Positions 6,855 to 12,685 of a stretch of DNA of 15,704 bases are shown here, one piece after another. Positions within the stretch are counted from its first letter, which is position 1; each line of letters begins with the position of its first letter. The notes under the pieces were generated by a model, which had not been told where the DNA came from, made no database searches, and worked only from the letters and a program-made list of their open reading frames with translations. The position numbers and the translations under genes were made by a program. Source of the DNA: JBBRLG01 sp038231495 (GTDB lineage: Bacteria; Planctomycetota; Planctomycetia; Gemmatales; Gemmataceae); contig JBBRLG010000099.1 in the NCBI GenBank assembly GCA_038231495.1, positions 1-15,704 of the forward strand, in the 5' to 3' direction.

Positions 6855-7844
6855 ATGGCCGAAATGGACAGCAAGCTCACGCGCATCGGGGTCTTCTACG
6901 ACGGCAACTTCTTCTTCCACGTCAGCAACTACTACCACTACAACCACGAGCGCCGCGCCCGCGTCAGCATCGGCGGCCTGCACTCCTTCATCCGGGCAAA
7001 GGTCGCCGAGTGTGAGGGCACCGACTCGCGATTCTGTCAGATCGTGGATGCCCACTATTTCCGCGGCCGCCTCCGCGCCGCCGACGCCGAAGACCGCGAC
7101 CTGTTGTTCCGCGAGCGCGTCTTTGACGACGTGCTGGTCCGCGAGGGCGTGACGACGCACTACCTGCCGCTGACGCGCGAGGGCGAAAAAGGCATCGACG
7201 TGTGGCTGGCGCTCGAGGCGTACGAGCTGGCGATCTACAAGCGGTTCAACGTGATCGTCCTGGTGGTCAGCGATGGCGACTTTTTGCCGCTGGTGCGCAA
7301 GCTGAACACGATCGGCACGCGCGTCATGATGCTCGGTTGGGATTTCAAATACGTCGATCAGAACGGCAACGACCGCGAGACGCGCACCGCGCAGGTGCTG
7401 CTGGACGAGGTGACGTATTCGATCATGATGAACACGCTGATTGACGACCGCTCCAGTCAGCGCGACCCGCTCATCAACGGCCTGTTCGTGCCGCGCAAGG
7501 AGTTCAGCTTCAACGCCGCGCCGCCGGGCACGGCACCGGCCCCGGCGGCCCCCGCGGCGGTCGGGACGCCGGGCGAGATCAGCACGGGAACGCTGTGGAC
7601 GCTGAAGAACGGCTACGGCTTCATCGCCCCGGAAAAGGGCGGGCCGAACATGTTCTTCTTCCACGGCGACGTGGTGGACGTAGACTTTTTGGACTTGCGG
7701 CTCGGCGAAAAGGTGCAGTTCGTCGTCGGCCAAAACGAGCGCGGCCTGTGCGCGAAACAGGTGCGGCCGCTGCGCCTCGTGGCCAACAACAATGAGCCGA
7801 AGGCGAACCCGATGCCGCCCGGCATTGTGACGCCGACGTTGTGA
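6855..7844 (+). CDS. NYN-domain (PIN-like) nuclease fused to a cold-shock domain
   Basis: The 329-aa protein has two domains. Residues 8-190 form a NYN/LabA-like PIN-fold nuclease domain: FYDGNF (Asp16), EKGIDVWLALEAYELA (Asp115) and VVSDGDFLPLV (Asp140, Asp142) give the usual acidic metal site. A Pro/Ala-rich linker (about 221-238) leads to a cold-shock/S1-like domain (242-305) with RNP1-like NGYGFIAP and RNP2-like MFFFH. NYN domains cut RNA and cold-shock domains bind single-stranded RNA, so an RNA-directed endonuclease is the natural inference. The frame is open to a TTG at 6843, but GAGGG at 6845-6849 overlaps that; it serves the ATGs at 6852 or 6855, and 6855 gives the better spacing of 5 nt. 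Probably cotranscribed with the Sm-like gene. Confidence 0.88.
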   Translation: MAEMDSKLTRIGVFYDGNFFFHVSNYYHYNHERRARVSIGGLHSFIRAKVAECEGTDSRFCQIVDAHYFRGRLRAADAEDRDLLFRERVFDDVLVREGVTTHYLPLTREGEKGIDVWLALEAYELAIYKRFNVIVLVVSDGDFLPLVRKLNTIGTRVMMLGWDFKYVDQNGNDRETRTAQVLLDEVTYSIMMNTLIDDRSSQRDPLINGLFVPRKEFSFNAAPPGTAPAPAAPAAVGTPGEISTGTLWTLKNGYGFIAPEKGGPNMFFFHGDVVDVDFLDLRLGEKVQFVVGQNERGLCAKQVRPLRLVANNNEPKANPMPPGIVTPTL

Positions 7845-7892
7845 CGGGTCATGTGGCGAAGCGTAAAAACGAGCCGGGAAAGGGCGTGTCCA

Positions 7893-8171
7893 ATGAACGT
7901 TCAAGAGACCATCGATTTAGGCAACGGCCACCTGATCGAGATTGGGATACCGATGAACGACCTCGGACCGCTGGTGGCCGCCGTCGCGCGGCGGGACATA
8001 CTCGACCCGAGTACCACCGCCGAGTTGATCGAAACCTTAGCGGCTTCCTTGGCGCGCCAACTAAACACCTCATCACCGCCGTCGCTGAGTTCTCTGTTGG
8101 AGCGGGTTACCGACGAGAATCGACACGGGGAAGTTGAGACGGGGCCGGCGGTGGGTAATGAAGCATGGTGA
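7893..8171 (+). CDS. antitoxin-like protein with a MazE-type C-terminal tail
   Basis: This 92-aa protein lies directly before a mazF remnant and overlaps its ATG by 7 nt, the usual arrangement of a mazEF pair. Its last 29 residues (64-92) line up without gaps with the toxin-binding tail of E. coli MazE as I recall it: SLSSLLERVTDENRHG with TLAELVNDITPENLHE, and GNEAW with DKEVW at the end. The first 60 or so residues do not look like the AbrB swapped-hairpin DNA-binding domain of MazE; GHLIEIGIP and the helix TTAELIETLAASLARQL are visible, but I recognise no family. AAAGGG about 8 nt upstream supports the ATG at 7893 over the earlier in-frame ATG at 7851. Whether it still functions without an intact toxin is unknown. 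Confidence 0.7.
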   Translation: MNVQETIDLGNGHLIEIGIPMNDLGPLVAAVARRDILDPSTTAELIETLAASLARQLNTSSPPSLSSLLERVTDENRHGEVETGPAVGNEAW

Positions 8172-8359
8172 ACCTACCGGCCGCATACGTTCCGGATAGC
8201 GGTGACGCCGTTTGGATCAACTTCGATCCGCAAGCCGGACACGAACAGGCGAGTAAGCTAAAGGGTTTATATACCGCGAGACGGGGGATTAGGGATGAGC
8301 TTGATCCGCGCAAAACTGGCGCTAAAAAACCCTCGCCAGCCCGAATTGCCGGCCATTGA
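8165..8359 (+). pseudogene. truncated mazF-like toxin remnant
   Basis: The first 29 codons (8165-8251) encode a MazF N-terminus: YVPDSGDAVWINFDPQAGHEQA compares with the MazF start, which reads YVPDMGDLIWVDFDP and SEQAGHRP as I recall. Similarity stops abruptly after GHEQA. The remaining frame to the stop at 8357-8359 resembles nothing in MazF and runs under the next gene from 8295. MazF toxins are about 110 aa, so about three quarters is missing and the ribonuclease site cannot form. The deletion joint should lie near 8252. The start overlaps the antitoxin stop, as in intact pairs. Confidence 0.7.
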
Positions 8360-8675
8360 GGTCGAAGCCCTGGCCGATTCAGGCGCGGTGCATCTGTGCA
8401 TCCCGGCCCACGTCCAAATCCAGCTTGGGCTGGAAGAAATTGCGCGAAAGGAAGTTACCCTGGCGGACGGCGGCAAACAACTCGTGACCTATGTAGGGCC
8501 TGTCGAACTGCGTTTCAAAAACCGCGTCGGGTTCGCCGGTGCCCTGGTACTGGGGGATGAGGTTCTGCTCGGTGCCATTCCGATGGAGGACATGGATTTG
8601 GTTCTGATTCCGAAAACCCGAACCCTGGACGTGAATCCGGGAAGTCCCAACGTTGCCACGTCGGTCGTCAAGTAG
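8295..8675 (+). CDS. retropepsin-like (clan AA) aspartic protease
   Basis: The 126-aa protein matches small standalone bacterial retropepsin-like proteins. The catalytic motif is LADSGAVHLCIP (Asp28-Ser29-Gly30; usually D-T/S-G-A), a possible flap with ADGG lies at 57-60, and the second conserved block is LLGAIPMEDMDLVLIPKTR (91-109). One such domain is half of a pepsin-type enzyme, so a homodimer is expected. Length is normal for the family. GGGGG about 8 nt and AGGG immediately upstream of the ATG support the start. It lies between two toxin-antitoxin remnants. The substrate is unknown; I know of no settled function for these proteins in planctomycetes. Confidence 0.8.
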   Translation: MSLIRAKLALKNPRQPELPAIEVEALADSGAVHLCIPAHVQIQLGLEEIARKEVTLADGGKQLVTYVGPVELRFKNRVGFAGALVLGDEVLLGAIPMEDMDLVLIPKTRTLDVNPGSPNVATSVVK

Positions 8676-8701
8676 TCCAAAACCGAAGGGAGTTGGTTGC
8701 C

Positions 8702-9244
8702 ATGATCAAGGGCGTTCACACGATGTTCTACTCGTCCCAACCGGAAGAGTTGCGCGCGTTCTTGCGCGACAAGCTGTGTTTGCCGTACACCGACGTGGGC
8801 CACGGCTGGCTGATCTTCGACCTGCCGGAAGCGGACATGGGCTGCCACCCCGCGGAGGACAAGGATGGCGGCCGGCCGGGGACGCACAACATCTCTTTTT
8901 ACTGCGACGACATTACGAAAACCATCGCCGAACTCAAAGCGCGCGGCGTCGAGTTCATCGACGACATCGCCGACGGGGGCTTTGGGCTGGTAACGCATTT
9001 CAAGATGCCAGGCGGGGTCACGGTCATGTTGTATCAGCCGCGGTACACGAAACACTCTGGATCCGTTTTCGTAAGCGTTCACCGTTTTGTCGAAAGGAGA
9101 CTTTTGTGCCCTCGGCTCGGAAGCTCCGCCGCGCGCCAACGGCCCTACCGCCTGCCCCAAGGACTGTGCCGTTGGTGGTCAACTCCGGGGGGGGGTGTGC
9201 CAGGGGGTGCGGAAACGAACTTTCTCAAAGCATTAGCCCGCTGA
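8702..9244 (+). CDS. VOC/glyoxalase-superfamily protein with an abnormal C-terminal extension
   Basis: Residues 1-117 form one VOC module of paired beta-alpha-beta-beta-beta units: IKGVHTMFYSSQPEELRAFLRD at the start, THNISFYCDDITKTIAELKARGVEF in the middle, and a final GGVTVMLYQP strand. Such proteins are metal-dependent lyases, isomerases, dioxygenases or drug-binding proteins; the substrate is not evident. GGGAG 9 nt upstream supports the ATG at 8702 over an in-frame TTG at 8693. VOC proteins of this kind normally end soon after the last strand. Here about 63 further residues follow, rich in Arg, Pro and Gly; from residue 124 on they are encoded by the inserted element at 9071-9412. The native stop was therefore lost or lay elsewhere. 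Confidence 0.78.
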   Translation: MIKGVHTMFYSSQPEELRAFLRDKLCLPYTDVGHGWLIFDLPEADMGCHPAEDKDGGRPGTHNISFYCDDITKTIAELKARGVEFIDDIADGGFGLVTHFKMPGGVTVMLYQPRYTKHSGSVFVSVHRFVERRLLCPRLGSSAARQRPYRLPQGLCRWWSTPGGGVPGGAETNFLKALAR

Positions 9245-9412
9245 CGTTTAGGACGAAAAAGTTCGTTTCCGCGTGCATCGCCCCGAAGGGAAACAAGGGG
9301 AGTCCGGCAGAAACGAACGGTGACGCGCGTCCTGCGCTGCCGCGCACCCAGAAAACTCCCAGCACGGGATGTCTATTGCTGTCCGACTCCCACCACCGCG
9401 GTGAACGGTTAC
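9071..9412. mobile_element. IS66-type MITE-like insertion (element A), 342 bp
   Basis: The left end reads GTAAGCGTTCACC (9071-9083) and the right end GGTGAACGGTTAC (9400-9412): inverted repeats matching at 12 of 13 positions. The perfect 8-bp direct repeat CCGTTTTC flanks it directly at 9063-9070 and 9413-9420. An 8-bp duplication and GTAA termini are known traits of the IS66 family. The interior has no transposase; it holds a 15-bp inverted repeat (9209-9223 with 9258-9272), a run of nine G at 9187-9195, and a Shine-Dalgarno-like AAAGGAGA with GTG at 9106. The same end sequence bounds element B at 14209-14340. It interrupts the frame between the VOC gene and the gene at 9445. Confidence 0.75.
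9209..9272. repeat. 15-bp perfect inverted repeat inside element A
   Basis: GCGGAAACGAACTTT at 9209-9223 is the reverse complement of 9258-9272, with 34 nt between. A third, direct partial copy (AGAAACGAAC) lies at 9309-9318. It could be a stem-loop or the ends of a smaller element nested in element A; no clear duplication flanks it. Confidence 0.7.
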
Positions 9413-9444
9413 CCGTTTTCTTACAAGGCGCAAGGAGAATCATC

Positions 9445-9630
9445 ATGTCTGACAAAGAGGTCGTACGCGACGCGCTTCGGCGGATGCCCGAGGAAGCCAG
9501 TCTGGAAGAAATCAGTGAAGAAATCGCGATCCTGGCAGCGATTCGTCGCGGGGAAGCCGCTGCAAATGAAGGGCGGATCGTCGCGCACGAGGAACTCAAA
9601 AAGAGGTCCACTACATGGATTGGCAAATAG
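9445..9630 (+). CDS. predicted type II antitoxin-like small protein, toxin partner missing
   Basis: This 61-aa, highly charged, helix-rich protein begins MSDKEVVRDALRRMPEEASL and ends with AANEGRIVAHEELKKR. The pattern of a short amphipathic N-terminus, EEISEEIAILAAIRRGEAA, then E-G-R-I-V-x-H-E-E is that of small putative antitoxins that usually sit just before RelE/ParE-type toxins (recognised by pattern, not by search). AAGGAGA 6 nt upstream of the ATG is a strong ribosome binding site. No full toxin follows: only a 30-codon open frame (9615-9707) before the convergent dipeptidase gene. The frame is open upstream through element A, and without that element would join the VOC frame. Confidence 0.65.
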   Translation: MSDKEVVRDALRRMPEEASLEEISEEIAILAAIRRGEAAANEGRIVAHEELKKRSTTWIGK

Positions 9631-9707
9631 CCTTGACCGCAGCCACGATTGGAATCAGTTTTTCCGCCACGCCTCCTCAAAAAACCGCACCCAGTTGCGG
9701 TGCATGA
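9615..9707 (+). pseudogene. possible 5' stub of a RelE/ParE-type toxin
   Basis: An ATG at 9615 overlaps the end of the antitoxin-like gene, the normal place for a toxin start. Its first residues, MDWQIALTA, resemble the first strand of RelE/ParE toxins (commonly M-x-W-x-I-x-x-T). After about ten codons any likeness ends, and the frame closes at 9707 inside the 3' end of the dipeptidase gene. The evidence is ten residues plus position, so this is tentative. Confidence 0.3.
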
Positions 9708-10752
9708 TCCCCGTGATGTCGTCGTTGGAGTACCCGCGTTGCCGTAGCAACTCCGGCAGGCGTTGCAAGTCGGCGATGGTGTCGAGGTCGCACGGCGTCT
9801 GCTCGCGGCCGAAACCGCCGTCGAGGTCCGTGCCGAGCGCCGCGTGCTGCGCGTTGCCGGCCAACTGGCACACGCGGTCGATGTGATCGACCATCGCCGC
9901 CAGCGTGACGCCGACGATTTCGGGCCGCGTCTTGCCGCGAATCCAGTTCGGCACCAGCATCCAGGCGTCGAGCGCCGCACCGATGACGGCCCCGCGCGCG
10001 ACCAGGCATTTGATTTGGTCGTCGGTCAGTTGGCGTTGGTCCGGCACCAGGGCGCGGCAATTGTGGTGGCTGGCCAACACCGGGCCGTTGAAGGCGTCCA
10101 GCGCTTCGTCGAAACTCTGGTCGGCAAGGTGTGTCACGTCCAGGATCATGCCGCACTTTTCCATCTCGCGCAGGAGCGGCTTGCCCGGCGGAAATAAGCC
10201 ACCCGCGGTGCCGGTGCCGTGCGCGTAGGGACTGACGCCGTAATGAGCCGGGCCGATGACCCGCAAACCGGCGGCATACCATTCGTGGACCTGTTCGGGG
10301 TACAAAACCGCATCGGCCCCCTCCATGCTCAGGATGAAGCCGAGCGGCTGGCCTTCACCGCCCTGTTGCCAGGCGGCGACGTGTTCGCGTAACGTCGCGG
10401 CATTTGTAATCCAGCGCAGATACTTTTGTTCGACCAGCGCCCGATAGTACGCCATCTGGCCGATTGACGCAGCGTAAGCGGCTTCCATCGCGTCGTAGCG
10501 CTGGATCGCGGGCATGAGGTTGGCGCGGTGCAAGCGTGGCAGTAGCGTGGCAATGAAAACGCCAACGCCGCCGCGGCGCAACTCCACGAACGAGACCGTA
10601 TTCTCGCCGCGACCCTTGCCGGTCATCTCTTGCTCGATCTCGCGGCGGCGGATTTCGGCCACCGGCAGCCGCAGGTCGCGGTTCCAGTCCAGGGCGTTCC
10701 AGGCGAGATCGAGGTGGGCGTCGAAAAGGAGGTGCTGCGGGTGTGCCGGCAT
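9655..10752 (-). CDS. membrane dipeptidase-family (peptidase M19) protein
   Basis: From the ATG at 10750-10752 the protein has 365 aa. The dinuclear zinc ligands of renal dipeptidase can be followed: DAHLDLA (His13, Asp15), SMEGAD (Glu144), DVTHLAD (His208), SHHNCRAL (His229) and GTDLDGG (Asp309). The family hydrolyses dipeptides, including some with D-residues; bacterial members may act on peptide or amino-acid derivatives. No signal peptide is seen, so it is probably cytoplasmic. The frame is open to a GTG at 10818, but the catalytic domain starts at about residue 9 of the shorter form. The Shine-Dalgarno is weak for both. It diverges from ilvC and converges on the antitoxin-like gene 24 nt away. 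Confidence 0.9.
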   Translation of the reverse strand: MPAHPQHLLFDAHLDLAWNALDWNRDLRLPVAEIRRREIEQEMTGKGRGENTVSFVELRRGGVGVFIATLLPRLHRANLMPAIQRYDAMEAAYAASIGQMAYYRALVEQKYLRWITNAATLREHVAAWQQGGEGQPLGFILSMEGADAVLYPEQVHEWYAAGLRVIGPAHYGVSPYAHGTGTAGGLFPPGKPLLREMEKCGMILDVTHLADQSFDEALDAFNGPVLASHHNCRALVPDQRQLTDDQIKCLVARGAVIGAALDAWMLVPNWIRGKTRPEIVGVTLAAMVDHIDRVCQLAGNAQHAALGTDLDGGFGREQTPCDLDTIADLQRLPELLRQRGYSNDDITGIMHRNWVRFFEEAWRKN

Positions 10753-10891
10753 GGCGCGTTGTTCCACGGTGGTCGGGACGGCGAGGTTAAGAATCCAGGC
10801 CGCTTGTAGCACGGGCACTGGTCATTTCGCAATCCTTTTTTATCCTGCCTGTGTGCGAAAACCATTGAACGCAAGGGATCGAGGCACCACC

Positions 10892-11938
10892 ATGCGCGAC
10901 ATCAAGGTCGGAGACATTACGGAAACCGTGATCGAGCGGGGCGACTACCCGCCGGCGAAACTCAAGGCAATCCTCGGTGCGGAGACGGTGGCCGTCCTCG
11001 GCTACGGCGTGCAGGGTCGCGGCCAATCCCTCAACATGAAAGACAACGGCGTCAAGGTCATCGTCGGCCAGCGCGAAAAGACCAAAAGCTGGGACCTCGC
11101 CGCCCAGGACGGTTGGGTGCCCGGCCAAACGCTTTTCCCCCTGGAGGAGGCGGCGCAGCGCGGCACCGTCATCCAGTATCTGCTGTCGGATGCGGGGCAA
11201 AAGGAGTACTGGCCGACCTTGAAACCACTTCTGACCGCGGGCAAGGCGCTCTATTTTTCGCACGGCTTCAGCATCGTCTACAGCGACCAGACCGGCGTGA
11301 TTCCGCCCAAGGACATCGACGTGATCCTCGTCGCGCCCAAGGGGTCGGGTACGACCGTCCGCCGGCTGTTCCTCGAAGGCAAGGGCATCAACTCCAGCTT
11401 CGCCATCCAACAGGACGCCTCGGGCCGCGCCCGCGAACGTGCCCTGGCGCTCGGCGTCGCCATCGGGTCGGGCTACCTCTACGAAACGACGTTTCAAAAA
11501 GAGGTCTATAGCGACCTGACCGGCGAGCGCGGCGTGCTGATGGGTGCAATTTACGGCCTGTGGTTGGCGCAATACGAAGTGCTGCGCGAGCACGGTCATT
11601 CGCCGTCGGAAGCGTTTAACGAGACGGTCGAGGAGGCGACGCAGAGCCTTTACCCGCTGATCGCCGAGAACGGGATGGACTGGATGTACGCCAACTGCTC
11701 GACGACGGCCCAGCGCGGGGCGCTGGATTGGTTTACCCGCTTCCGCGACGCCTCCAAACCGGTCTTTGAGGAGCTGTACCAGAAAGTCGTCGCCGGCGAG
11801 GAGACGCGCCGCTCCCTGGAATCGAACAGCCAACCCGACTACCGCGCGAAGCTCGAAAAAGAGCTTAAAGAGATCGCCGACAGCGAAATGTGGCGGGCCG
11901 GTGCGGTCGTGCGCTCGCTGCGGCCGGAACGCAAGTAG
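10892..11938 (+). CDS. ilvC: ketol-acid reductoisomerase, fungal Ilv5-like form
   Basis: IlvC carries out the Mg-dependent isomerisation and NADPH reduction of acetolactate/acetohydroxybutyrate in valine, isoleucine and leucine synthesis. The 348-aa protein has the dinucleotide loop GYGVQGRGQ (37-45), catalytic His124 in FSHGF, the metal ligands in YSDLTGERG (Asp208, Glu212), and the C-terminal knotted domain with NETVEEATQSLYPLI (243-257). Its C-terminal end, SNSQPDYRAKLEKELKEI and VVRSLRPERK, follows the yeast mitochondrial enzyme (SLEFNSQPDYREKLEKEL, VRKLRPENQ, from memory) more than E. coli IlvC. GAGG 7 nt upstream supports the ATG. A candidate promoter upstream (TGGTCA, 16 nt, TATCCT at 10841-10846) is weak. 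Confidence 0.96.
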   Translation: MRDIKVGDITETVIERGDYPPAKLKAILGAETVAVLGYGVQGRGQSLNMKDNGVKVIVGQREKTKSWDLAAQDGWVPGQTLFPLEEAAQRGTVIQYLLSDAGQKEYWPTLKPLLTAGKALYFSHGFSIVYSDQTGVIPPKDIDVILVAPKGSGTTVRRLFLEGKGINSSFAIQQDASGRARERALALGVAIGSGYLYETTFQKEVYSDLTGERGVLMGAIYGLWLAQYEVLREHGHSPSEAFNETVEEATQSLYPLIAENGMDWMYANCSTTAQRGALDWFTRFRDASKPVFEELYQKVVAGEETRRSLESNSQPDYRAKLEKELKEIADSEMWRAGAVVRSLRPERK

Positions 11939-11985
11939 GTCGCCGGGCGGATTTGCGGATTCTATCGATTTTCCGGTAAATACCG

Positions 11986-12014
11986 TTGACAGGGCAACGA
12001 GGATAAGTTACCTT
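11986..12014 (+). promoter_or_regulatory. candidate promoter with consensus -35, just before a terminator
   Basis: A perfect TTGACA at 11986-11991 is followed by 17 nt and TACCTT at 12009-12014 (three of six matches). Transcription would start near 12020 and meet the strong terminator at 12048-12085, giving a transcript of about 65 nt unless read through to the gene at 12276. The rest of 11939-12275 holds the terminator, a stem-loop at 12119-12141 and a possible -10 (TACAAT, 12110-12115) without a well-placed -35. Confidence 0.35.
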
Positions 12015-12047
12015 CACCCTCATCATACGGCCTCTTCTCTGTTCCGG

Positions 12048-12085
12048 CCCCGCCGGTTCGCACCCGCGAACGGCGGGGTTTTTTT
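12048..12085 (+). terminator. strong rho-independent terminator downstream of ilvC
   Basis: CCCCGCCGGTTCGC (12048-12061) pairs with GCGAACGGCGGGG (12066-12078): 13 pairs with one bulged G and a 4-nt loop. Seven T follow at 12079-12085. It lies 110 nt after the ilvC stop and probably ends the ilvC message. Confidence 0.9.
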
Positions 12086-12118
12086 GTCGCCAGCTGTTGG
12101 TCCTTTCGCTACAATAAA

Positions 12119-12141
12119 GGAGCTTGCAACCGCAAGTCTCC
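12119..12141 (+). other. stem-loop in the presumed leader of the 12276 gene
   Basis: GGAGCTTGC (12119-12127) pairs with GCAAG and CTCC (12132-12136, 12138-12141) around an AACC loop, with one bulged T. It has no T-tract. It lies 135 nt upstream of the next start codon. A role is not evident. Confidence 0.45.
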
Positions 12142-12275
12142 ACCCTCTGGTGTACAAAAACACCCATCGCTAAGTTTTCGGAAAGGTCTGGACCGTGACG
12201 GTACGATAACGGTGCCTCCCGCACGAGTGCGGCGACGGCCAGGTCGGCACGGCCCCACTGCCACAGGAGATTACG

Positions 12276-12671
12276 ATGTTGACGCCGGAATGCCTCGATG
12301 AGTTGCGGTCCGCCTGGCTGCCGAATATGACCGATACCGGTCTCGAACGCCTCCTTTCGCTGCTGGAAAAAAGTAGTCCCCTGCTCATTCACGGTTGTTT
12401 CACCAAGGCGGTGCCGATGGGCTGCCTGGCATCGCACCTGGCCTGGCACCACCCGCGGACCGCCCATATGACCCAGGAAGCCGGCATTAACTGGTTGCAC
12501 CAGGTCGCCCACCTGAACCCGGCTACGTCGGTCGTGTTGCACGAATGGGACCGTCGCGGCGTCCACGACCTCGAGTTGCGGGCCGACCTGCTCGCCGAGT
12601 TGCGCGGCGAGCAAAAGCAGCGGGCCGAAAAACCCGCGTGGCGGCGGGCCAACTGTCCGGTCGAAGTTTGA
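12276..12671 (+). CDS. conserved-looking hypothetical protein, 131 aa
   Basis: I do not recognise this protein. Codon use is like its neighbours, and AGGAGA 7 nt upstream of the ATG is a strong ribosome binding site. The next gene starts 14 nt after its stop, so the two are probably cotranscribed. It is probably soluble: no signal peptide or membrane segment is evident. The N-terminal part has an amphipathic helix (CLDELRSAWLPNMTDTGLERL). The middle (35-95) is rich in His and Trp: PLLIHGCFTKAVPMGCLASHLAWHHP, then INWLHQVAHLNPATSVVLHEWD. The C-terminus is charged (LRADLLAELRGEQKQRAEK). The His/Cys content could mean metal binding, but no standard motif is visible. Confidence 0.75.
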   Translation: MLTPECLDELRSAWLPNMTDTGLERLLSLLEKSSPLLIHGCFTKAVPMGCLASHLAWHHPRTAHMTQEAGINWLHQVAHLNPATSVVLHEWDRRGVHDLELRADLLAELRGEQKQRAEKPAWRRANCPVEV

Positions 12672-12685
12672 AAGGCGGGAATGCG

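Noticed and set aside
6675..7904. Long minus-strand open frame (409 codons) opposite the NYN-CSD gene
   Set aside because: The plus strand carries recognisable NYN and cold-shock motifs; the opposite frame is repetitive in Ala, Val, Asp and His without domain features.
9106..9630. Possible longer gene starting at GTG 9106 after AAAGGAGA and running into the antitoxin-like frame
   Set aside because: It lies mostly inside element A, encodes low-complexity Arg/Pro/Gly sequence, and the ATG at 9445 has its own strong ribosome binding site. The Shine-Dalgarno is noted under element A.
10787..11833. Long minus-strand open frame opposite ilvC
   Set aside because: Fully antisense to a well-supported ilvC; a by-product of codon bias.
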